Positions 1-5,211 of a stretch of DNA of 6,409 nt are shown piece by piece. The notes beneath the pieces were generated by a model, which saw only the letters and a list, made by a program, of their open reading frames with translations, was not told where the DNA came from and did no database searches. Position 1 is the stretch's first letter. Every line of letters begins with the position of its first letter. The position numbers and the translations under genes were made by a program. The stretch comes from Methanoculleus sp. (lineage in GTDB: Archaea > Halobacteriota > Methanomicrobia > Methanomicrobiales > Methanoculleaceae). Location: positions 1 to 6,409 of the forward strand of contig JAQVVW010000091.1 in the NCBI GenBank assembly GCA_028698765.1, in the 5' to 3' direction.

Positions 1-283
1 TGCGGTAGACCATGCTGAACCGCTCGTCCGTCTCGAGCGCGCTCCTTCCCCTCCCGAGGAGATCGGTCGCGCTGAAGACGGTCGTGTTCGCCTTCCAGTT
101 CTCGCCGTAGAGCCTTCTTGCGAGGCACTCGACGGCCGCGGTCTTCCCGGTGCCGTGCGGGCCGGAGATGAGCATGTGGGGCACGCTGCCGGAATCCGCA
201 AACGCCGTTATCTGGCGGACGACCTCGTCCTGTCCGATGATATCGTCGCACCGCCTCGGGCGGTAGATCTCACTCCAGAGCAT
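1..283 (-). CDS. Replication factor C small-subunit-like AAA+ ATPase, N-terminal part (runs off left edge)
   Basis: This partial gene encodes the first 94 residues of an AAA+ ATPase of the clamp-loader type, which in Archaea loads the PCNA sliding clamp onto primed DNA. Translation from the ATG at 283 begins MLWSEIYRPR, matching the usual W-x-E-K-Y-R-P opening of RfcS. It continues with a DDIIGQDEVV segment and a Walker A motif GPHGTGKT at residues 41-48, then LARRLYGENWKAN, which is typical of RfcS. The rest of the AAA+ module, including Walker B and the arginine finger, lies outside the window. After residue 68 it diverges: where canonical RfcS has an NASDERG stretch, this protein has SATDLLGRG. 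Walker A also has His where RfcS has Pro. It is therefore more likely a second, divergent small-subunit paralogue than the main RfcS. The gene overlaps the upstream phosphopantothenate synthetase gene by 14 bp. Assignment to the RFC/AAA+ family is secure; the exact subunit role is inferred. Confidence 0.85.
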   Translation of the reverse strand, partial: MLWSEIYRPRRCDDIIGQDEVVRQITAFADSGSVPHMLISGPHGTGKTAAVECLARRLYGENWKANTTVFSATDLLGRGRSALETDERFSMVYR

Positions 284-1001
284 GGGCCAGTCTCTCTCTC
301 ATCTCATCTATTGCCGCCCGAAGAAGATAGGTATTGTCAAGCGAGGCGACCAGTCGTTCGGCCTCGCCGGGTTCGAGGGAGGCGCACGCTGCGGTGATCG
401 CGGGAATGGCGCGCGTCACCTCGTCAACGATCGTCAGCGTCGCCGTGCGGGCTGTCCGGGAGAGCGGGTTCAAGTCGACGGTGATGACCGCTTTGCCCAT
501 CTCGCGGAGCGCAGCGCACCGGTCCCCGTCCTCGAGCGGCACGAGCACCACGTCGGCGTCCCCGATCCCCTCCGGAAGCGAGAGCGCCCGGTCGTGGGAG
601 AGCGGGACGATCCGCTCCGGCGTGCCCGTGAGGACGCGGGCGCCGTGCCCCGTAAGAAGCCGGTTGATCCGCTCGATCCGCTCCTCCGTCCGGTGGAAGA
701 GGTTCACCTCGACGTCGGCGCCGCTCGCCCGCTGGAGCGCTGCAATCTCCGCCGCCGCAAGCGCCGCCGTGTTGCCGTTCACCGATATCACCGCGTGCCG
801 GGCGGAGAGAAGCATCGCCGCGGCCGTCCGCTCGGCGAGGGCGGCGCTTTCGATCGTCTTCTCGCCGATCAGGTAATCGAACGCTTCCCCGCGCCCGTGG
901 GCGGCGAGCCCTTCCGGTGCGACGATACCCTCGCGGGCGCACCGGGCAATCCGTTCGCGGGCGACAAGAGAACGGTAGCGTGGATGGTCTTTCGGAATCA
1001 T
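270..1001 (-). CDS. 4-phosphopantoate--beta-alanine ligase (archaeal phosphopantothenate synthetase)
   Basis: This 243-residue cytosolic enzyme (COG1701/DUF137 family) condenses 4-phosphopantoate with beta-alanine, using ATP, to give 4'-phosphopantothenate. It replaces the bacterial PanC reaction in Archaea. Family hallmarks are visible throughout: an opening IPKDHPRYRSL, a GIVAPEGLAAHGRGEAFDYL stretch at residues 25-44 with GEKT just after, SVNGNTAAL at 73-81, VNLFHRTEER at 99-108, ITVDLNPLSRT at 173-183 and DNTYLL near the C-terminus. The length is normal for the family. The ATG at 999-1001 overlaps the pantoate kinase stop codon as ATGA. A strong Shine-Dalgarno sequence, GAGGTGA at 1006-1012, sits four bases upstream inside the kinase gene, so the start is well supported and the two genes should be translationally coupled. 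Its substrate is the product of the adjacent kinase. Confidence 0.95.
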   Translation of the reverse strand: MIPKDHPRYRSLVARERIARCAREGIVAPEGLAAHGRGEAFDYLIGEKTIESAALAERTAAAMLLSARHAVISVNGNTAALAAAEIAALQRASGADVEVNLFHRTEERIERINRLLTGHGARVLTGTPERIVPLSHDRALSLPEGIGDADVVLVPLEDGDRCAALREMGKAVITVDLNPLSRTARTATLTIVDEVTRAIPAITAACASLEPGEAERLVASLDNTYLLRAAIDEMRERLAHALE

Positions 1002-1840
1002 GGTTTCACCTCGATCAGGTATGCGCCGTTGCGGGCGACGCGGAGGGTGTAGACCTCCCCGAACGGAGAGAGCACCTGCTCCGCAGTCTCACCGCAGGCA
1101 AAGACGCCGTTCCCGAGCATTGTCATGCTCGCCGGGACTCCTGCGGCGTCGCAGGCCTCGAACACCCGCCGCACCTCCGGCGCAATAAGCCCGCTCTTCT
1201 CGGCGAACCCCCGCGAGAGCCGACAGAAGTCGGGGAGATCACGGGGGCAGCGATCCGGGAATGCGGCGGCTATCCGTTCCATGGCCTCCGCCGACGAGAG
1301 GACCGAGGCGGTCGGGAGCGGACCGAGGCTCACGGCGTAGAGGGGCTCTTGTGGGTAGATGCGGGTGATCTCCGCGTGGATCCCCGGCCCCTTCCGGCAG
1401 ACGACCCCGCCGGATCTGCTCGCGGCGACATCCCCGAGCCCGGTGCGGTGGAGAACCTCGGCCTCGTGCGCCCGTGCGGCCACCTCGTTCTCGGAGAGGT
1501 CGAGGTCGAAGAGATGGTTTACGGCCGTGAGCGTCGCAAGCAGCGCCGCCGCCGAGAGGCCGAACCCGGCGCCGATGGGGAGCCGGCACTCCGTCGTGAC
1601 GCGGGCTGCGACCCCCAGCCGTTCGAGGGCGTACTCGACCGGCGGCGACCCGGCGCTCGCGTGACCCTGCCGGATGACCCGGACGCTTGTTTCGCGGGCG
1701 GGTTCGACCGTCGAGCGCACCCCTTCACTGATGACCACGCCGGCCCCGACGCTCCCGGTCTTCTCCGGGCCGGCCCCCTCGACGCGCTTGAAGTAGCCGG
1801 ATATATGCCCGGGTGAGAACGCTATAGCAGTCCGGACCAT
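998..1840 (-). CDS. Pantoate kinase (GHMP family)
   Basis: This 280-residue protein fits archaeal pantoate kinase (COG1829), which phosphorylates pantoate with ATP to give 4-phosphopantoate, the committed step of the archaeal CoA pathway. It has GHMP-kinase architecture. The N-terminus carries AFSPGHISGYF. The phosphate-binding loop LPIGAGFGLSAA lies at residues 87-98. HRTGLGDVAASRSGGVV at 131-147 is a conserved block of this family. The C-terminal glycine motif reads SMTMLGNGVFA at 238-248. The phosphate loop has Gly-Phe-Gly-Leu-Ser where generic GHMP kinases usually have Gly-Leu-Gly-Ser-Ser. The start ATG lies 19 bp inside coaBC; a GGAGGT at 1853-1858, twelve bases upstream, is a plausible ribosome binding site. 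Adjacency to the phosphopantothenate synthetase and coaBC genes strongly supports pantoate, rather than mevalonate or homoserine, as the substrate. Confidence 0.94.
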   Translation of the reverse strand: MVRTAIAFSPGHISGYFKRVEGAGPEKTGSVGAGVVISEGVRSTVEPARETSVRVIRQGHASAGSPPVEYALERLGVAARVTTECRLPIGAGFGLSAAALLATLTAVNHLFDLDLSENEVAARAHEAEVLHRTGLGDVAASRSGGVVCRKGPGIHAEITRIYPQEPLYAVSLGPLPTASVLSSAEAMERIAAAFPDRCPRDLPDFCRLSRGFAEKSGLIAPEVRRVFEACDAAGVPASMTMLGNGVFACGETAEQVLSPFGEVYTLRVARNGAYLIEVKP

Positions 1841-2952
1841 ATCGCCCTGGCGACCTCCTCTTTGCTCCCGGAGACGTCGGTGACGCTATCTGCCGTCACG
1901 ATCCGGAACGATCCCTCCTCCGCGCCCATCGTCGGGGGAGCGTTCACGACGACCATCCGCACACCCCCTTCAAGCATCGCTCTCGCCCGCTCCTCCTCAT
2001 CCCAGCCCAGTTTGAACGCCACCGTCACGGGGCTGCATGCCGCCATCACCTCGTCGATGACCTTCGGGAGGGGCTCGAGCCGGACGGTCAGGGGCGAACC
2101 GCTCGGGATCTTCCCTTCGTGCCGTTCAGGGGCGAAGTCCGATATCGCGGCCGCGCTGACGTAGATGTCGACTCCGGTGTCGCGGCAGACCGAGAGAACA
2201 GCACCCCGCATCTCCGCGGCGGTCGTCGCACGGATGTTTCGGACGCAGGGGATCGACCCCGCGTGCACCACCGTCACCTCCGCCCCGAGCCGGAAGGCCT
2301 CGAGCGCGAGCGCTCTTCCCATCCGCCCGGTCGACCGGGTGGTGAGAACCCGCACGTCGTCGAGGGGTTCCGCGCACGCCCCGCTCGTGATCAGCACCCG
2401 TTTCCCCGCGAGCGGCCGGCCCGAGACCGCCCGTTCGGCGTGGAGGACGATCGTATCGGTATCGGCGATCTTTGCTTTTCCTTCCTCAATCCGGGGATCG
2501 ACGACGTCGATCTCCCAGGAGCGGAGTCGCTGGAGGTTCTCCGCAACCCCCGGGTGGCGGTACATGCTCTCGTGCATCGCCGGGACGACCACCACCGGCA
2601 TCCCCCGGCCGAGCGCCGTCGTGGCGAAGGTCGTGGCCGGGGTGTCGTCGATCCCGCAGGCGATCTTGCCGATGGTGTTCGCCGTAGCGGGCGCGACGAG
2701 CAGGAGATCGGCCTTCCCCCCTTCCCCGCAGTAGAGAACGTGCTCCACCAGGCCGGTGATCCGGGTGAGCGCCGGCCGTCCCGTCGCGTAGGTCAGGGCG
2801 TCGGGATGGATGATCCCGGCTGCCGCCTCCGTCATCACCGCCTGCACCGTCGCGCCCCGGCGGCGCAGGGCATGGGCGAGTTTCACCGTCTCGACGGCTG
2901 CGATGCTCCCCGTCACGGCAAGCACCACCGTCTTTCCCGAAAGCGTCTTCAC
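1822..2952 (-). CDS. coaBC: Bifunctional phosphopantothenoylcysteine decarboxylase / phosphopantothenate--cysteine ligase
   Basis: This enzyme carries out two consecutive CoA steps. The C-terminal CoaB domain activates phosphopantothenate with a nucleotide (CTP in characterised members) and adds cysteine. The N-terminal flavin-dependent CoaC domain decarboxylates the product to 4'-phosphopantetheine. With the start chosen here it has 376 residues, normal for the family. CoaC (about 1-175) shows TGSIAA at 14-19, the presumed catalytic His71, APATANTIGK at 87-96 and PAMHESMY at 124-131. CoaB (about 180-376) shows TSGACAEPLD at 189-198, RSTGRMG at 206-212, AAISDF at 268-273, KIPSG at 281-285 and AFKLGW at 312-317. 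I prefer the GTG at 2950-2952 over a GTG at 2982. It gives the usual MKTLSGKTVVLAVTG opening, a GTGA overlap with the upstream stop, and a Shine-Dalgarno at proper spacing. The longer start would add MAYGAGCDDI, which looks unlike the family. Confidence 0.95.
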   Translation of the reverse strand: MKTLSGKTVVLAVTGSIAAVETVKLAHALRRRGATVQAVMTEAAAGIIHPDALTYATGRPALTRITGLVEHVLYCGEGGKADLLLVAPATANTIGKIACGIDDTPATTFATTALGRGMPVVVVPAMHESMYRHPGVAENLQRLRSWEIDVVDPRIEEGKAKIADTDTIVLHAERAVSGRPLAGKRVLITSGACAEPLDDVRVLTTRSTGRMGRALALEAFRLGAEVTVVHAGSIPCVRNIRATTAAEMRGAVLSVCRDTGVDIYVSAAAISDFAPERHEGKIPSGSPLTVRLEPLPKVIDEVMAACSPVTVAFKLGWDEEERARAMLEGGVRMVVVNAPPTMGAEEGSFRIVTADSVTDVSGSKEEVARAIWSGLL

Positions 2953-3818
2953 GATATCGTCACATCCTGCACCATATGCCACGCGTACGGGCCGTACTTC
3001 TTCACCCGGCGGGAGGTCACCGCCGCCGAAAATCCGGCCTCGCCCACCCGTTCCCGGATCGTCTCGCTCACATCCCCGATGCTGTGGACGTGGAGCACGC
3101 TTCCCGCCCGGACGTGGGCGAGGGCGTCGGCGAGCATCGAGGGGGCGTCGAAATGCCCCATCAGGACCCGGTCGTAGACCCCGGAGAGGAGTTCCCGGCA
3201 GTCGCCGAGTTCGCCCGAGGCTCTGTCCGCGACGTGGTTTGCCATAATGTTACGTTGCAGGTATTCAAAGGCTATTGGGTTGATCTCCATCGCGTGGACC
3301 CGTCCACCGCTCATGGCCGCCGGTATGGTGAAGTAGCCGATCCCGGCAAACATATCGGCGATCCGCTCGCCGGGCCGGACGAGAGCGGCGATCCTCGCCT
3401 TCTCGTCGCGGTTTCCCTGCGAAAACATCACCTTCGTCGGGTCGAGGAAGAACGTGCAGCCCTGCTCGCGGTGCCGCACCTCGCCTGCGCTCCCGTAGAG
3501 GATCTCAGTCTCCGGGACGCGCATCTCACTCAAAAATCCCTTCACCCGGACGACGCCCCGGGGACGGCAGTGCTCCACGATCGCCCTGAGTTCCTCCTCC
3601 GTCGGCGCGTCGCCGTGGAGCACCGCGACGTCGCCGATGAGGTGGTAGCCCCGGCCCCGGTAGGTCTCCCGCTCGGGAAGATCCGTATCGGCAGAATAGC
3701 CCTCCCTGACCGGAACCCAGGCGATGCCGCCCTCGACATACGGCCGGCGGGAGGTGTCCACCCACTCCGCGTCCGCGATATCGGCAAGGGCGGCCGCCGG
3801 CACCTTCCGTGCACGCAT
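2949..3818 (-). CDS. taw2: tRNA wybutosine-synthesis aminocarboxypropyltransferase, Taw2/TYW2 type (Trm5 superfamily)
   Basis: This 289-residue protein belongs to the Trm5/TYW2 family acting on position 37 of tRNA-Phe. TYW2-type members transfer the 3-amino-3-carboxypropyl group of S-adenosylmethionine to 4-demethylwyosine. An N-terminal substrate-handling region (about 1-110) precedes a Rossmann-fold AdoMet domain. That domain has FFLDPTKVMFSQGN at 123-136, motif I DMFAGIGYFTIP at 155-166, motif II MEINPIAFEYL at 177-187 with Glu178, DRVLMGHF at 216-223 and a C-terminal VKKYGPYAWHMVQDV. Trm5 methyltransferases have Asn-Leu-Pro or Asn-Pro-Pro at motif IV; here it is Met-Gly-His-Phe. That, with the GYFT form of motif I, favours the aminocarboxypropyl enzyme over Trm5. 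The open frame extends upstream to 4487, but that part is antisense-free noise inside nmd3. The ATG at 3818 starts 8 bp after the nmd3 stop with GGGTGA ahead of it. Confidence 0.85.
   Translation of the reverse strand: MRARKVPAAALADIADAEWVDTSRRPYVEGGIAWVPVREGYSADTDLPERETYRGRGYHLIGDVAVLHGDAPTEEELRAIVEHCRPRGVVRVKGFLSEMRVPETEILYGSAGEVRHREQGCTFFLDPTKVMFSQGNRDEKARIAALVRPGERIADMFAGIGYFTIPAAMSGGRVHAMEINPIAFEYLQRNIMANHVADRASGELGDCRELLSGVYDRVLMGHFDAPSMLADALAHVRAGSVLHVHSIGDVSETIRERVGEAGFSAAVTSRRVKKYGPYAWHMVQDVTIS
2960..2967 (-). promoter_or_regulatory. Shine-Dalgarno deciding the coaBC start
   Basis: Read on the minus strand, this site is GGATGTGA, one mismatch from GGAGGTGA. It lies seven bases ahead of the GTG at 2952. 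It is inside the last codons of the upstream Taw2-like gene. It lies downstream of the alternative GTG at 2982, so it could not serve that start. Confidence 0.6.
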
Positions 3819-3826
3819 GGCAGGAC

Positions 3827-3832
3827 TCACCC
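3827..3832 (-). promoter_or_regulatory. Shine-Dalgarno deciding the taw2-type gene start
   Basis: The minus strand reads GGGTGA here, eight bases before the ATG at 3818. Its TGA is also the stop codon of the NMD3 gene. Termination of NMD3 and initiation of the next gene should therefore be coupled. The site supports the 3818 start over the longer open frame that reaches back to 4487. Confidence 0.6.
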
Positions 3833-4870
3833 GACGATGACCAGCCGGTCCTGCTCCTCGTCGCGAAGCACCCGGATCGGCTGCCCCTCCACCGGGAACG
3901 TCCAGGGGACCGTATTGAGTTCCCGTGTCCGGTAGGTTCTCGGGTCCATCAGCCCCACGACGCCCGGCTGCGTGAAGACGACGAGCGCGGACTCGGCCTC
4001 GCGCACGTTCCCGATGAGGCGCTCGACCTCGGCCTCGGTGAGCGTCCGGGCAACGCCGGCCGCGAGATCGAAGACCCGGAGGCGCTGTCCGTCGATCTCG
4101 CGCACCTCGAAGTAGTTGCCGCGGGATACCACCACGTCGCCTTTCTGGTAGAACGGCAGCCGGATGGAGTAGGTGACCCGATAGAGCGCTTTTCCGTCCT
4201 TCTCGCCGACCAGTTTCGGGTGGGTCGTGAACCGCCCGCCGAGCGCCCCCGTGATCGCCCTCGCGATATCCTGGCCGAGGTGCTGCGTCCCGACGGTGAT
4301 ATCGACGCCGTCCTTTGCGTCCTCGAGATCCGATATGAACGAGAATCGGTCGCCCGACTGCTGGAGCGACTCTTCGGCCTGCTGTGCAAGGCTCGCGGCG
4401 ACCTCGCGCTCGTAGGCGTTGATCTTCCTGCCCGTAGCCCGCACCTGGACGATCCCCTCGTAGTAGCCCCCGGAGATGCGGCTGCACCGGTCGCAGGACT
4501 CCTTCTGCCAGCGGATCTCGGTTTCGCAGGTCTCCCGGACCGGGACACCATAGAGAGCAGCCTCCACTTCGACGGTGCAGGCCGTCCTGTTCGACGCGAT
4601 ATCTTCGGACCGGACGGCGATCCGGATATCCTTCGCATCCTCGTGGATGCTCGTCGCCGATACAGCCAGTTCGGTGACGAGGTCAACGTGGGGCATCTGC
4701 AGGTCGGACCAGGTCTTGCCGCGTTTCTGCGACTCGCAGACCGGACAGTAGACGGTGGTCACGTAAGGCTCGCAGGTCAGCAGCCGCACATCCGCCGCCC
4801 GGCACTCCGGGCAGACTCCTTCCTCGCTCGGCTTCCCGCAGCGGGGACAGATGCTCGTCTGGATGGTCAT
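3827..4870 (-). CDS. NMD3 family 60S/50S ribosome-assembly protein, archaeal form
   Basis: This 347-residue protein is an archaeal homologue of NMD3. In eukaryotes NMD3 binds the nascent large ribosomal subunit and adapts it for nuclear export. Archaea have no nucleus, so a role in large-subunit maturation or quality control is inferred. The N-terminal zinc-binding region shows four Cys pairs: CPRC at 8-11, CPEC at 20-23, CPVC at 42-45 and CDRC at 126-129. A basic segment, ESQKRGKTW, follows the third. The conserved RISGGYYEGIVQVR stretch is at 131-144, and a beta-rich part containing LPFYQKGDVVV (about 238-248) follows. The length fits archaeal members, which lack the eukaryotic C-terminal shuttling signals. 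The ATG at 4870 lies 3 bp after the DUF424 stop. An imperfect Shine-Dalgarno, AGGATCTGA at 4874-4882, includes that stop. Together with DUF424 upstream and the tRNA-modification gene downstream, it forms a translation-related block. Confidence 0.92.
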   Translation of the reverse strand: MTIQTSICPRCGKPSEEGVCPECRAADVRLLTCEPYVTTVYCPVCESQKRGKTWSDLQMPHVDLVTELAVSATSIHEDAKDIRIAVRSEDIASNRTACTVEVEAALYGVPVRETCETEIRWQKESCDRCSRISGGYYEGIVQVRATGRKINAYEREVAASLAQQAEESLQQSGDRFSFISDLEDAKDGVDITVGTQHLGQDIARAITGALGGRFTTHPKLVGEKDGKALYRVTYSIRLPFYQKGDVVVSRGNYFEVREIDGQRLRVFDLAAGVARTLTEAEVERLIGNVREAESALVVFTQPGVVGLMDPRTYRTRELNTVPWTFPVEGQPIRVLRDEEQDRLVIVG

Positions 4871-4873
4871 GGT

Positions 4874-5167
4874 TCAGATCCTGAATATCTGGGCGTGCGG
4901 CACGTCGCCGATCATGATGCAGTCTTCCTCGGCGATGAGGCCCATGGCGACAGCGAGGGCTACGACGCGCTTCCCGATGATATTAACGTTCTCTGCAGTC
5001 GCGAGAGCACCCCGGACGTCTTCTTCGCCGGTACACTCTGTACCGTAAAATCCTCCGGTGATGCAGACCTCTACGTCGCCGTGCATCAGGGTGGCGTCCA
5101 TGAGTTCAGCGTCACAGGCAGCCACCACCTCACCGGCGCCCGGTATGCGGTGCACTTTTAAGTACAT
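4874..5167 (-). CDS. DUF424 family protein of unknown function
   Basis: This 97-residue protein matches the archaeal DUF424 family (COG2412), for which I know no established function. Visible family features are the opening MYLKVHR, AACDAEL at 16-22, FYGTE at 40-44, the block NVNIIGKRVVALAVAMGLI at 60-78 and the C-terminal GDVPHAQIF at 87-95. It has no signal peptide or membrane segment and is probably cytosolic. I chose the ATG at 5167 because family members begin at this point. A TTG at 5194 and a GTG at 5170 are in frame upstream, but the nine residues added by the TTG (MTARVKRYV) look non-family, and that longer version would run through the inverted repeat. No clear Shine-Dalgarno precedes any of the three starts. 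It sits 3 bp ahead of the NMD3 gene and probably opens that operon, so a translation-related role is a reasonable guess only. Confidence 0.85.
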   Translation of the reverse strand: MYLKVHRIPGAGEVVAACDAELMDATLMHGDVEVCITGGFYGTECTGEEDVRGALATAENVNIIGKRVVALAVAMGLIAEEDCIMIGDVPHAQIFRI

Positions 5168-5176
5168 CACATACCG

Positions 5177-5195
5177 TTTGACGCGAGCCGTCAAA
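5177..5195. repeat. Perfect 7-bp inverted repeat upstream of the DUF424 gene
   Basis: The plus strand reads TTTGACG, then five bases, then CGTCAAA. The right arm is the exact reverse complement of the left arm, and the pairing does not extend further in or out. It lies 9 bp upstream of the chosen DUF424 ATG, in the only sizeable internal gap between genes. The size, spacing and location would suit a dimeric regulator's operator. It could also form a short hairpin in RNA. No second copy was noticed in the window, and a chance palindrome is possible. Confidence 0.4.
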
Positions 5196-5197
5196 AA
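5193..5197 (-). terminator. Possible oligo-T terminator after the TatD-related gene
   Basis: Fifteen bases past the TAA stop of the upstream hydrolase, the minus strand reads CACCTTTTTG, a run of five T in otherwise GC-rich DNA. Archaeal RNA polymerase can terminate at short T-runs in the non-template strand. The run is short and overlaps the inverted repeat, so it may be only a weak or partial stop between the two transcription units. Confidence 0.25.
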
Positions 5198-5211
5198 GGT
5201 GCGCAGTTCCG

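Noticed and set aside
282..1816. Long plus-strand open frames opposite the phosphopantothenate synthetase and pantoate kinase genes
   Set aside because: The minus-strand products are recognisable enzymes with overlapping starts and ribosome binding sites. The plus-strand frames have low-complexity Arg-rich translations and no such signals.
3819..4487. N-terminal extension of the Taw2-type gene to 4487
   Set aside because: The extension is in a different frame of the NMD3 coding region, is Arg/Gly-rich and lacks family similarity. The ATG at 3818 has a ribosome binding site and gives a normal-length protein.
3809..5161. A 450-codon open frame on the plus strand
   Set aside because: It lies exactly antisense to the NMD3 and DUF424 genes, whose products show clear family motifs. 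Its own translation is rich in Arg, Asp and Pro with no recognisable domain, as expected for a GC-rich antisense shadow.
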